Part shown: piece by piece, positions 1-6,525 of the stretch | Layout of the letters: every line of letters begins with the position of its first letter | Position numbering within the stretch: position 1 is the stretch's first letter | Assembly (NCBI GenBank): GCA_002418825.1 | Contig: DIEW01000002.1 | Location: 21,537-31,861, forward strand | From: Syntrophaceae bacterium UBA5764 | Lineage (GTDB): Bacteria > Desulfobacterota > Syntrophia > Syntrophales > Smithellaceae | DNA length: 10,325 nt | Direction: 5' to 3' | Program-made: the position numbers and the translations under genes | The notes under the pieces: model-generated | What the model saw: only the letters and a program-made list of their open reading frames with translations | The model's database searches: none | What the model was told of the DNA's origin: nothing

Positions 1-751
1 CAACATCATGCGCGGCGGTCCCGGACTGGGTAATATCCGCCCCTCGCAGGGAGATTATTTTCAGGCGACGCGCGGCGGCGGTCACGGAGATTACCGCACG
101 ATAGTTTTCGGACCGGCCACCTGCCAGGAACTGGCCGACCTGACGATGGACGCTTTCGATCTCGCCGACAAATACCGCACACCGGTGATGATTCTGGCCG
201 ACGGCATGATGGGGCAAATGATGGAACCGGTTGTTTTTAAAAAACCTAAACCGCGGCAGTACAGCAACGATTTTATTCTGCGCGGAGCGGGCGAAGGCAA
301 AAGCAAATTCATCCATGGCCTTATTCTGGATGCTATTGACATGGAAGAGCATAACTGGAAATTGGCACGTAAATACGGCGTCATAACCGAAAACGAAACA
401 CGGCATGAAGAACATAAAATTGATGATGCCGATCTGACAATTGTCGCTTACGGAACGGCCGCCCGCATCGCCAAAGGAGCTATTAAACGTCTGCGTGAAC
501 ACAACAGAAAGGTGGGTCTTTTCCGTCCGATCACGCTTTGGCCATTCCCTGAGCTGCAACTTCGCGCTCTTTCACAAAAAATTAAAAACTTCCTTGTTTT
601 TGAAATGAGCACGGGACAGATGTTGGAAGACGTGCGGCTGGCACTCCAAGGATATGCCACCGTCTGGTTTCATGGCCGTCCGGGCGGTGCCGTGCCCACA
701 CCTGCGGAACTGGCCAATGTTGTCGCCCGTTATTACGATAAAAAAGATTAA
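1..751 (+). CDS. vorB: 2-oxoacid:ferredoxin oxidoreductase alpha subunit (VorB/KorA type), 5'-truncated
   Basis: This subunit carries the pyrimidine-side part of the enzyme that oxidatively decarboxylates a 2-oxoacid (branched-chain 2-oxoacids for Vor, 2-oxoglutarate for Kor) to acyl-CoA while reducing ferredoxin in the cytoplasm. The reading frame is open to the left edge (first full codon at base 2), so the N-terminal half lies outside; the ATG at base 8 is an internal Met, not the start. The visible part opens with the family block MRGGPGLGNI, followed by PSQGDYFQA and GGGHGDYR, then a segment with YRTPVMILADG typical of VorB, and ends with the C-terminal transketolase-like domain (DLTIVAYGTAARIAKGAI, then RPITLWPFPE). 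VorA and VorC follow directly, and a small ferredoxin-like delta subunit is expected upstream. Family membership is certain; the choice of Vor over Kor is by overall resemblance and is less sure. Confidence 0.93.
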   Translation, partial: NIMRGGPGLGNIRPSQGDYFQATRGGGHGDYRTIVFGPATCQELADLTMDAFDLADKYRTPVMILADGMMGQMMEPVVFKKPKPRQYSNDFILRGAGEGKSKFIHGLILDAIDMEEHNWKLARKYGVITENETRHEEHKIDDADLTIVAYGTAARIAKGAIKRLREHNRKVGLFRPITLWPFPELQLRALSQKIKNFLVFEMSTGQMLEDVRLALQGYATVWFHGRPGGAVPTPAELANVVARYYDKKD

Positions 752-763
752 TGAAAACAAAAT

Positions 764-1534
764 ATGACAAAAACAATATTTAAGCGTCCCAAAAGTCTGA
801 AAGAAAATATTTTCCACTACTGCCCCGGCTGCGGTCACAGCATTGCGCATCGTTTGATAGCGGAAATTATCGACGAGATGGAAATAAGAGGTGTAACCAT
901 CGGCGTGCCTCCGGCAGGCTGCGCTGTTCTCGCCTATAATTACTTTGATGTCGACATGATTGAAGCTCCCCACGGCAGAGGCCCCGCGATGGCGTCGGGC
1001 ATCAAGCGTGTTCTGCTCGACCGTTTTGTTTTTTCCTATCAGGGAGACGGAGATTTGGCCGCCATTGGTATTGCGGAAAGTTTCCATGCCGCCAACCGTG
1101 GCGAAAACATAACGGTCATTTTTATTAACAACGCCGTCTATGGAATGACAGGCGGGCAAATGGCGCCGACAACGATGCTGGAACAAAAAACAACCACCAC
1201 ACCGGCAGGAAGGCATAAAAGCCTAGACGGTTACCCCGTAAAAGTCTGCGAACTCTTTTCTCAATTAAAAGGCGTTGTTTACGCTCAGAGGTGCACACTA
1301 ACTTCACCAGCACAGGTAAATAAAACAAAAAAAGCGATAAAAAAAGCATTTCAATGTCAAAAGGACGGCTTAGGTTTTTCCTTGGTGGAAATTCTCTCCC
1401 CTTGTCCGACAAATTGGAAAATGAGTCCCGTTGACGCCTGTAACTGGATCGACGAGATTATGAGTAAAGAATTCCCGCTGGGCGTTTTCAAGGATGATTC
1501 AACAACGACAAAAAAGGACAGGGAGGCCGTATAA
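764..1534 (+). CDS. vorA: 2-oxoacid:ferredoxin oxidoreductase beta subunit, thiamine-diphosphate binding (VorA/KorB type)
   Basis: This is the thiamine diphosphate-binding subunit of the same ferredoxin-reducing complex. The 256-residue protein has the CPGCGH motif near the N-terminus (residues 20-25), which in this family lies by the active site. The diphosphate/Mg-binding motif starts with GDGD at residues 94-97 and ends with the Asn pair at 122-123, followed by YGMTGGQMAPTT, which is very characteristic. The C-terminal part has CPTNW and then PLGVFKD, also usual for VorA/KorB. The gene starts 12 bases after the vorB stop, with no good Shine-Dalgarno sequence in front of the ATG. A TAATG at the vorB stop (base 751) opens only a ten-codon out-of-frame reading frame, so translation may depend on coupling to vorB. 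Substrate range cannot be read from the sequence. Confidence 0.94.
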   Translation: MTKTIFKRPKSLKENIFHYCPGCGHSIAHRLIAEIIDEMEIRGVTIGVPPAGCAVLAYNYFDVDMIEAPHGRGPAMASGIKRVLLDRFVFSYQGDGDLAAIGIAESFHAANRGENITVIFINNAVYGMTGGQMAPTTMLEQKTTTTPAGRHKSLDGYPVKVCELFSQLKGVVYAQRCTLTSPAQVNKTKKAIKKAFQCQKDGLGFSLVEILSPCPTNWKMSPVDACNWIDEIMSKEFPLGVFKDDSTTTKKDREAV

Positions 1535-1537
1535 CAT

Positions 1538-2077
1538 ATGCCTATTAAGGCGGTATTTTCCGGCTTTGGCGGTCAGGGCGTTTTAATGATGGGCTACAGC
1601 CTAGCGCACAGCGCAATGAGCAAGGGCTATCACGTGACTTTTCTTCCGTCTTACGGAGCGGAAGTAAGAGGAGGAACGGCTAATTGCACCGTAGCTATCG
1701 CCGAAGAGGAAATAGCCTCTCCGGTTGCTTCGGAACCTGATTATCTCGTAGCGATGAATTCCCCTTCCCTCTTTACTTTTCAGAATAAAATAAGTTCCGG
1801 CGGAACATTTTTTTTGAATTCTTCCATAATCAAAGAAAATCCAAAACGCTCGGACGTGGTCGTTTTCACCATTCCCTGCGTGGATATGGCCCAGGAGATG
1901 GGTAACGGCCGCGTAGCCAATATTATCATGATGGGAGCATTTATCAGAAAAACGGACATTGTTACTCCCGAAATTTACTTAAAAAGTCTGGAAACAATTC
2001 TCGGCAGCAGAAAAAAATCCGCCGCGGAAATCAACCGCCGCGCATTTACCGCTGGTTACGATTTTTGGGAGAACTAA
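1538..2077 (+). CDS. vorC: 2-oxoacid:ferredoxin oxidoreductase gamma subunit (VorC/KorC type)
   Basis: The gamma subunit of the oxidoreductase is thought to take part in CoA handling and complex assembly. The 179-residue protein begins with the family's glycine-rich motif GFGGQGV (residues 9-15). It continues with LPSYGAEVRGGTANC, the best conserved stretch of the POR/KOR gamma domain, and ends with the usual short alpha-helical tail (RRAFTAGYDFWEN). Length is normal for a free-standing gamma subunit. The ATG at 1538 has a GGGAGG ribosome-binding sequence 11 bases upstream, inside the end of vorA, and only three bases separate it from the vorA stop, so co-translation is likely. The gene order alpha-beta-gamma is standard for this complex. 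Confidence 0.93.
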   Translation: MPIKAVFSGFGGQGVLMMGYSLAHSAMSKGYHVTFLPSYGAEVRGGTANCTVAIAEEEIASPVASEPDYLVAMNSPSLFTFQNKISSGGTFFLNSSIIKENPKRSDVVVFTIPCVDMAQEMGNGRVANIIMMGAFIRKTDIVTPEIYLKSLETILGSRKKSAAEINRRAFTAGYDFWEN

Positions 2078-2097
2078 ATATTTAAAAGGATACTTTT

Positions 2098-2529
2098 ATG
2101 GCTGTTAAGCAAATCTCCGTTTTATTGGGCAATGTGCCTGGTTCATTTGCCCGGCTAACTCATATTCTGGATTCGGAAGACATCAGCACCAAGGCGGTTT
2201 CCGCAGCCAGCACGGCCAAAGACAGTACTGTTCGTCTGGTAGTCAACGACCCGGACCGGGCCGCTGCGGTATTAAAAAGTTTTAATTTTAACTTTGAAGT
2301 CACGCCGGTGCTCGCCGCAGAAGTACCTCTGCACACGGGCGGCATGAACGCTATATTGAAACCGCTCGCAAAAGGCGATATCAACATTCATTATCTCTAC
2401 ACAACCATCAATCGTATCGGCAAGGAAACAATTGTCATTCTGGGCGTAGATAAGCCTGAGGAAGCAAGAAAAATCCTCGCGGAGAATTGGATTTCTCTTA
2501 TTGACGAAGAAATTTATTCAATCCCGTAA
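2098..2529 (+). CDS. double ACT-domain protein, probable amino-acid-binding regulator
   Basis: A 143-residue protein made of two ACT-like halves, roughly residues 4-70 and 72-140. The first half opens with a beta strand and the turn NVPGSFARLTHIL, the classic ACT ligand-site pattern (small residues and Gly before the first helix). The second half has a weaker copy of the same fold ending in ARKILAENWISLI. No catalytic domain is attached, so by analogy with free ACT proteins it would bind an amino acid or related metabolite and act allosterically; the ligand is unknown. It lies 20 bases after vorC behind an AAAGGA ribosome-binding sequence and is probably in the same transcript. Similar small ACT proteins are often found near 2-oxoacid oxidoreductase and aryl-CoA ligase genes in anaerobes, which fits a role linked to amino-acid-derived 2-oxoacids (inference). 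Confidence 0.85.
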   Translation: MAVKQISVLLGNVPGSFARLTHILDSEDISTKAVSAASTAKDSTVRLVVNDPDRAAAVLKSFNFNFEVTPVLAAEVPLHTGGMNAILKPLAKGDINIHYLYTTINRIGKETIVILGVDKPEEARKILAENWISLIDEEIYSIP

Positions 2530-2544
2530 AACAACTGTTTTAAG

Positions 2545-2952
2545 ATGCCCGTATCCGCCGAAAAAATAAAAGCGCTAACCGAGAGGATGGCAAATCTCGG
2601 CGTTTCTGAAAATGAGTTTGCGGAATCTTTCATCCGTTCTTCCGGACCAGGCGGACAAAAAGTAAATAAAAGCTCAACATGCGTTCATCTGATGCATATC
2701 CCCACCGGCCTTTCCGTAAAATGCCAACGAGAACGTTCACAAGGACTGAACAGATTTCTGGCACGACGTTTATTACTGGATAAAATCGAAGCTCAGCAAA
2801 AAGGTTTCGCGGAAGAAAAAAAGAAACTCAGGGAAAAAATCCGCCGCCAAAAAAGAAAACGAAGTAAAAAGACAAAGGAAAAAATTCTTGCGGCAAAACA
2901 TAAAAGATCGGAGATAAAAGCTATGCGTGGCAAGGTAACTGATAATGAGTAG
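2545..2952 (+). CDS. peptide chain release factor-like protein with GGQ domain (ribosome rescue type)
   Basis: A 135-residue protein with a single class I release-factor catalytic domain. The GGQ motif (residues 36-38) lies within RSSGPGGQKVNKSST, which is the signature of the ArfB/C12orf65-like group that hydrolyses peptidyl-tRNA on ribosomes. There is no codon-recognition domain. The C-terminal third (from about residue 85) is very rich in Lys and Arg, as in ArfB, where a basic tail enters the empty mRNA channel. Rescue of stalled ribosomes is therefore the likely role, inferred from the family. The gene starts 15 bases after the ACT gene; the ATG has no strong Shine-Dalgarno sequence and sits just past a small inverted repeat (AAAACA at 2528, TGTTTT ending at 2541), so coupling to the upstream gene is possible. 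It is the last plus-strand gene before the convergent atpE. Confidence 0.87.
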   Translation: MPVSAEKIKALTERMANLGVSENEFAESFIRSSGPGGQKVNKSSTCVHLMHIPTGLSVKCQRERSQGLNRFLARRLLLDKIEAQQKGFAEEKKKLREKIRRQKRKRSKKTKEKILAAKHKRSEIKAMRGKVTDNE

Positions 2953-3081
2953 TCTTCCCACATGCTTCGCTGGCAAGCTCAGTGAACATTGCAAGCTTAT
3001 CCTGACGCGACTCCCTAAAAAAAGGGAGTGAAAGTCGATGCACGCTTCCCCTCCCTGTTTTGTTATTATAGCAATTTTCTC
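2953..3081. repeat. convergent intergenic region with a stem-loop (3010-3029)
   Basis: The 129 bases between the 3' end of the release-factor-like gene and the 3' end of atpE hold no gene I can support. The clearest element is a perfect 7-bp inverted repeat, ACTCCCT at 3010-3016 and AGGGAGT at 3023-3029, around an all-A loop. It reads as a hairpin on both strands and sits where both transcripts should end, but neither strand has a U-run after it, so it is not a standard intrinsic terminator. A direct repeat GCAAGCT also occurs upstream (at about 2973 and 2991). It may act as an mRNA 3'-end stabiliser or as part of a factor-dependent terminator; this is a guess. Confidence 0.4.
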
Positions 3082-3444
3082 TTAGCCGCCGATATATTTC
3101 AAAAGCGGATTTGCATAAAGCAGAATCAGCGCCACAACCAGCGCGTAAATGGCCAGCGATTCAATCATCGCCAGACCAACCATCATAGTAAGAAGAACTT
3201 TACCCTGAGCTTCCGGGTTTCTCCCCACGGCGTTGGTTGCCCCGTTCAGACCATTACCCATACCTAAGCCGGTGCCGATTGTTCCTAAAGCGATCGCAAA
3301 GCCTGCGGCGAAAACGGAAAGACCGATCACAATAGCCTTTGTGTAATCTATGGTTGCCACCTCTTCCGAAGCTGCGTAGACCAAGGGAGAGCAAACAATT
3401 GTCAACACTACTGCCATCATTGTGTAAAACAAACTCTTTTTCAT
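3082..3444 (-). CDS. atpE: F0F1 ATP synthase subunit c (proteolipid)
   Basis: Subunit c forms the rotating ring of the F0 motor in the cytoplasmic membrane. The 120-residue protein has two transmembrane helices after an N-terminal extension. Helix 1 carries the glycine ladder GTGLGMGNG (residues 57-65), the polar loop is GRNPEA (74-79), and helix 2 has the ion-binding carboxylate Glu95 in AMIESLAIY, followed by LLYANP near the end. The position equal to Gln32 of the Na+-binding Ilyobacter c subunit is Met62, and the Thr after Glu-Ser is Leu97, so H+ coupling is more likely than Na+. The first 24 residues (two Lys, a hydrophobic core, VYA before Ala25) look like a cleavable signal peptide, as seen in some deltaproteobacterial c subunits. 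The start at 3444 is chosen because AAGGAG lies 7 bases upstream; an in-frame GTG at 3483 has no suitable site. The gene is monocistronic here and separated from atpB. Confidence 0.95.
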   Translation of the reverse strand: MKKSLFYTMMAVVLTIVCSPLVYAASEEVATIDYTKAIVIGLSVFAAGFAIALGTIGTGLGMGNGLNGATNAVGRNPEAQGKVLLTMMVGLAMIESLAIYALVVALILLYANPLLKYIGG

Positions 3445-3501
3445 TTTTATTCTCCTTAAACTTAAGTTAATCATTTTAAACACTACAAAACCTGAGTTTT
3501 T

Positions 3502-3512
3502 TCACCTCCTTT
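3502..3512 (-). promoter_or_regulatory. orphan strong Shine-Dalgarno sequence in the atpE leader
   Basis: Read on the minus strand this is AAAGGAGGTGA, an uninterrupted 11-base complement to the conserved 3' end of bacterial 16S rRNA. It lies 57 bases upstream of the atpE ATG, far too distant to serve it directly. atpE has its own AAGGAG at 3452-3457. No start codon with a usable reading frame lies 5-12 bases downstream of it. It falls inside a 17-codon frame (ATG at 3530) that lacks its own ribosome-binding site. A ribosome standby or loading site is the simplest functional reading, but this is inference. Confidence 0.45.
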
Positions 3513-3530
3513 CTTTTCATTTGCGACATT

Positions 3531-3558
3531 TTGACTCTTAGTCATTATAATTTTTAAT
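3531..3558 (+). promoter_or_regulatory. candidate sigma-70 promoter for the ahb-hemL operon, with overlapping palindrome
   Basis: TTGACT (3531-3536) and TTTAAT (3553-3558) are each one base from consensus and are separated by 16 bases. Transcription would begin near 3565. A perfect 13-base palindrome, TGACT-CTT-AGTCA (3532-3544), covers the -35 element and the start of the spacer and could be an operator; no regulator can be named. A TATAAT at 3546-3551 is also present but has no -35 at a normal distance. Confidence 0.45.
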
Positions 3559-3579
3559 CGCAGTTATACCAATTGTCAA
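3551..3579 (-). promoter_or_regulatory. candidate sigma-70 promoter for atpE
   Basis: On the minus strand a perfect TTGACA (-35, bases 3579-3574) is followed by a 17-base spacer and TAAAAA (-10, bases 3556-3551, four of six matches). Transcription would start near 3544 and give atpE an untranslated leader of about 100 bases. It faces atpE, has the right distance and is the only consensus -35 in the gap. The -10 overlaps the -10 proposed for the opposite strand. Confidence 0.5.
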
Positions 3580-3641
3580 GGATTATTTAATATCAAATCC
3601 AATTATTGATTTTATCACTCGATCAAGATAATAATACGGAC

Positions 3642-4109
3642 ATGCGAAAAACAGGCGGTACAGAAAAAAAAGTGGCTCAACTTATCCAGAAAGACATTGA
3701 CATAGTAAGCCAGCCTTTTGAAAAATTAGCGCAGACATTAAGCATAACGCAGTCAGAATTAATCCAGACAATTAACAATATGATTTCGCGGGGATTGATA
3801 CGCAAATTCGGCGCAATTCTGGTTCATCAGAAAGCGGGTTTCAAAAAAAACGCCATGATTGTTTGGTCAGTCCCTCCAAAATTATTAGAAAAAACGGGCG
3901 AAATTTTTTCTTCCTTCCCTTTTGTTTCCCACTGCTATGAAAGAAAACCCCGTTTCAAACATAAATATAACCTTTTTACGATGATCCACAGCCAAAACGA
4001 AAACATTGCATCTCTGACCCGCATCATGTCGAAAGCCACGGGTGTGGATGATTTTCTGATTCTGGAAAGCCTGCAGGAATACAAAAAAACTTCTCCGGAG
4101 TATTTTTAA
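3642..4109 (+). CDS. siroheme decarboxylase subunit-like protein (AhbA/AhbB, Lrp/AsnC fold)
   Basis: In the siroheme-dependent route to heme (sulfate reducers, archaea), AhbA and AhbB together decarboxylate siroheme to didecarboxysiroheme. This 155-residue protein has the family build: an AsnC/Lrp-like helix-turn-helix domain (about residues 8-60) and a C-terminal ligand-binding domain. Signature pieces are RKFGAILVHQKAGFKKNAM (54-72), HCYER (97-101) and YNLFTMIH (109-116). The usual WPYN before the last motif is KYN here. The match and the overlap with hemL (TAATG at 4107-4111) argue for tetrapyrrole synthesis rather than gene regulation, although such genes are often mislabelled as AsnC regulators. 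Which of the two subunits it is cannot be settled, and the partner is not in the window. The ATG at 3642 is chosen over a TTG at 3606 because the conserved part begins after it; neither has a good ribosome-binding site. Confidence 0.83.
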   Translation: MRKTGGTEKKVAQLIQKDIDIVSQPFEKLAQTLSITQSELIQTINNMISRGLIRKFGAILVHQKAGFKKNAMIVWSVPPKLLEKTGEIFSSFPFVSHCYERKPRFKHKYNLFTMIHSQNENIASLTRIMSKATGVDDFLILESLQEYKKTSPEYF

Positions 4110-5392
4110 TGCGAAATGATCATGACGATTTCTTTGCGAAAGCCAATCGTTTTGTCGCGGGCGGCGTAAACAGCCCCGTTCGTGCCTGGCGCGCGGTAGG
4201 TGGCAATCCCATCTTCGTCCGCAGGGCAAAAGGTTCTAAAATCTACGACAGTAACGACAAGAAATACGTCGACTACGTTTTATCATGGGGGCCCATGATT
4301 CTCGGCCACGCTGTTCCTCAAATCATCAACGCCATTAATGAGTCGGCGCGACGTGGAACCAGTTTTGGCGCGCCCACCGAGGCAGAAACGCGAATGGCGC
4401 AGTTAATCTGTGAAGCAATTCCCTCCATTGAGCTTGTGCGGATGACCAGTTCGGGAACAGAAGCAACAATGACGGCTATTCGCCTCGCGCGCGGTTTTAC
4501 AGGAAAAAAATTGGTGGCGAAATTCGACGGGTGTTATCACGGACATGCTGATTCTCTCTTGGTCAAGGCCGGATCAGGAGTGGTCACTCTCGGCATACCT
4601 GGCTCGCCGGGGATTCCTGAAGAGGCCACTCATTTAACCCTCAGCCTACCTTATAACGATCTGGAATCTTTGAAAAAAATGATCAAAAAATACGGTCCAA
4701 AGCTTGCCGCTGTTATTGTAGAACCGGTTGCCGGCAACATGGGGGTAATTCCACCACGAGATGGTTTTCTAGAAAAACTTCGAGAATTTACGGCAAAAGA
4801 AAGAATTCTCCTGATTTTTGATGAAGTAATTACCGGGTTTCGCTTCAATTTCGGTGGTTATCAGAATTTAATACAAATCAAACCGGATTTGACCTGCTTA
4901 GGAAAAATAATTGGCGGAGGTCTGCCCGTGGGCGCACTAGGCGGCAAGAAGGAAATAATGGATAGACTCGCTCCGACAGGAGATGTTTATCAGGCAGGAA
5001 CTCTTTCCGGTAATCCGTTGGCCATGAATGCGGGATTGGCTACGCTCCATATACTCAAGGAAAAAGCAACGAATTTCTCTGCATTGGATAAAAAAAGTGA
5101 ATATTTATGCGACGAAATGAAAAAGTTATTTGAAAAAAAAGGAATCCCCGTTTGCATTAATCGCCTTCATTCCATGTTTACTATCTTTTTCCAAGAAGGT
5201 CCGGTTTATGATTTGGTCAGCGCACAAAAATCCGATATCAAGCTTTTTTCCCGCTTTTTTCATGGCATGTTAAAAAAGGGTGTCTGGTTGGCGCCATCGC
5301 AATTCGAAGCCTTATTTCTGTCTTTCGCTCACACACGGAAAGATATTGCTTACACCTTGGATGCCTGCACGGATACGCTGAAATATCTATAA
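4109..5392 (+). CDS. hemL: glutamate-1-semialdehyde 2,1-aminomutase
   Basis: HemL is a cytoplasmic PLP enzyme that turns glutamate-1-semialdehyde into 5-aminolevulinate, the first committed tetrapyrrole precursor in the C5 pathway. The 427-residue length is standard. Visible landmarks are GGVNSPVRA near the N-terminus (residues 18-26), SSGTEATMTAIRLAR (the PLP-phosphate region), FDGCYHGHAD, FDEVITGFR with the Asp that contacts the PLP pyridine nitrogen, and the Schiff-base lysine Lys266 in CLGKIIGGGLPVGA. AGTLSGNPLAMNAG follows. These patterns separate it from ordinary class III aminotransferases. Its ATG overlaps the stop of the siroheme decarboxylase-like gene by one base, so the two are translationally coupled and linked in function. 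The end of the gene is followed by a separate promoter for gmd. Confidence 0.96.
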   Translation: MRNDHDDFFAKANRFVAGGVNSPVRAWRAVGGNPIFVRRAKGSKIYDSNDKKYVDYVLSWGPMILGHAVPQIINAINESARRGTSFGAPTEAETRMAQLICEAIPSIELVRMTSSGTEATMTAIRLARGFTGKKLVAKFDGCYHGHADSLLVKAGSGVVTLGIPGSPGIPEEATHLTLSLPYNDLESLKKMIKKYGPKLAAVIVEPVAGNMGVIPPRDGFLEKLREFTAKERILLIFDEVITGFRFNFGGYQNLIQIKPDLTCLGKIIGGGLPVGALGGKKEIMDRLAPTGDVYQAGTLSGNPLAMNAGLATLHILKEKATNFSALDKKSEYLCDEMKKLFEKKGIPVCINRLHSMFTIFFQEGPVYDLVSAQKSDIKLFSRFFHGMLKKGVWLAPSQFEALFLSFAHTRKDIAYTLDACTDTLKYL

Positions 5393-5400
5393 CCTGCCGA

Positions 5401-5429
5401 TTGACAAGCTTCTGTCATTACTGTAATGT
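5401..5429 (+). promoter_or_regulatory. candidate promoter for gmd-fcl with inverted repeats
   Basis: A perfect TTGACA (5401-5406) lies 9 bases after hemL. Two overlapping -10 choices follow: TGTAAT (5422-5427, 15-base spacer, five of six matches) and TAATGT (5424-5429, 17-base spacer, weaker). The -35 is inside an inverted repeat TGACA-AGCTTC-TGTCA (5402-5417), and CATTAC-T-GTAATG (5417-5429) covers the -10 and is followed by six Ts. These could be operator half-sites or a weak terminator of the hemL transcript. An AGGAGG at 5463-5468 serves gmd. Confidence 0.42.
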
Positions 5430-5472
5430 TTTTTGCAAATCGCGATGACAATTATTTTTTTCAGGAGGCAAA

Positions 5473-6504
5473 ATGAAAAAGGCTTTTCTCACCGGCATCA
5501 CCGGCCAGGACGGTTCATACCTTGCCGAATTTCTGTTAAGCAAGGGATATGAAGTTCATGGTCTGATACGCCGCTCCAGCACTTTTAACACGGACCGCAT
5601 CAATCACCTTTATCGCGATTTCCACGAGCCAAATACAAGGCTATTTTTGCATTATGGCGATCTCAGTGTGTCCGGCCAACTAATGGATTTGCTCCATTCC
5701 ATAATCCCCGACGAAATTTACCACTTAGGCGCGCAAAGCCACGTGCGGGTCAGTTTTGATATGCCCGAGTATACCGGCGATATTACAGGCCTAGGAACAC
5801 TGAGAATCCTAGAAGCAATACGCAAGACCGGATTAAAAATAAAATTCTATCAAGCCTCTTCCAGCGAAATGTTCGGCGCAGCACCTCCACCACAAAACGA
5901 AAAAACAGCTTTTCAGCCGAGAAGTCCTTACGCGGCAGCAAAAGTATACGCCTATCATGTTGTGCAAAACTACCGTGACGCCTATGGCATCTTTGCCGTC
6001 AACGGAATTTTATTCAACCATGAATCCCCGCGGCGGGGGGAAACCTTTGTAACCAGAAAAATAACACGTGCGGCCACTCAAATTAAAATGGGGCTGAAAG
6101 ACAAACTTTATCTGGGAAACCTTGAAGCCAAGCGCGATTGGGGGTACGCCGGTGACTTCATCGAGGCAATGTGGTTGATGTTGCAACAGGAAAAGCCCGA
6201 TGATTTTGTGATTGCTACCGGTGAAACTCACTCTGTACGTGAGTTTGCCGAAAAGGTTTTTGCCAAACTCGATCTTGATTACAAAAAATACGTCGAAGTT
6301 GATCCTCGCTACTTTCGTCCCACGGAAGTGGATGTTCTGCTTGGGGACCCCTCCAAAGCAAAAAAAGTACTCGGCTGGCAACCGAAAGTAACGTTCGATG
6401 AACTGATCAATATGATGATTGCCGCCGATATGGAAATTGCCAAAAAAGAAAAAACTCTGGTTGATGCCGGTTTTACCTGCACCAACAGTGAACGCCTATC
6501 GTAA
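5473..6504 (+). CDS. gmd: GDP-mannose 4,6-dehydratase
   Basis: Gmd converts GDP-mannose to GDP-4-dehydro-6-deoxy-D-mannose using bound NADP(H), the first step towards GDP-L-fucose and related deoxyhexoses used in surface glycans. The 343-residue extended short-chain dehydrogenase has the Rossmann motif TGITGQDGSYLAEFLL (glycines at residues 8, 11 and 14), LIRRSS for the NADP phosphate, the catalytic SSSEMFG region, and the Tyr-x-x-x-Lys pair Tyr153/Lys157 in SPYAAAK. NHESPRRGETFVTRKI and the later RDWGYAGDFIEAMWLML are both diagnostic for Gmd rather than other sugar-nucleotide dehydratases. The start is supported by AGGAGG 5 bases upstream. fcl follows after 21 bases, so the pair makes GDP-L-fucose. 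Glycosyltransferases are not in view. Confidence 0.96.
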   Translation: MKKAFLTGITGQDGSYLAEFLLSKGYEVHGLIRRSSTFNTDRINHLYRDFHEPNTRLFLHYGDLSVSGQLMDLLHSIIPDEIYHLGAQSHVRVSFDMPEYTGDITGLGTLRILEAIRKTGLKIKFYQASSSEMFGAAPPPQNEKTAFQPRSPYAAAKVYAYHVVQNYRDAYGIFAVNGILFNHESPRRGETFVTRKITRAATQIKMGLKDKLYLGNLEAKRDWGYAGDFIEAMWLMLQQEKPDDFVIATGETHSVREFAEKVFAKLDLDYKKYVEVDPRYFRPTEVDVLLGDPSKAKKVLGWQPKVTFDELINMMIAADMEIAKKEKTLVDAGFTCTNSERLS

Positions 6505-6525
6505 ATAAAACAGGGAGATTTTCAC

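Noticed and set aside
91..1412. Several long minus-strand open frames opposite vorB and vorA
   Set aside because: They lie opposite well-conserved genes, have low-complexity or basic compositions and no recognisable domain; they are shadows of the coding strand.
3010..3029. Hairpin as an intrinsic terminator for the release-factor-like gene or atpE
   Set aside because: The stem is good but neither strand has a U-run after it, so it is listed only as a stem-loop.
3028..3267. 79-codon plus-strand frame opposite atpE
   Set aside because: Most of it is antisense to the certain atpE gene and the product has no family resemblance.
3606..3641. Upstream TTG start for the siroheme decarboxylase-like gene
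   Set aside because: It adds 12 residues with no conservation evident and has no ribosome-binding site; not excluded, but the ATG at 3642 fits the family length better.
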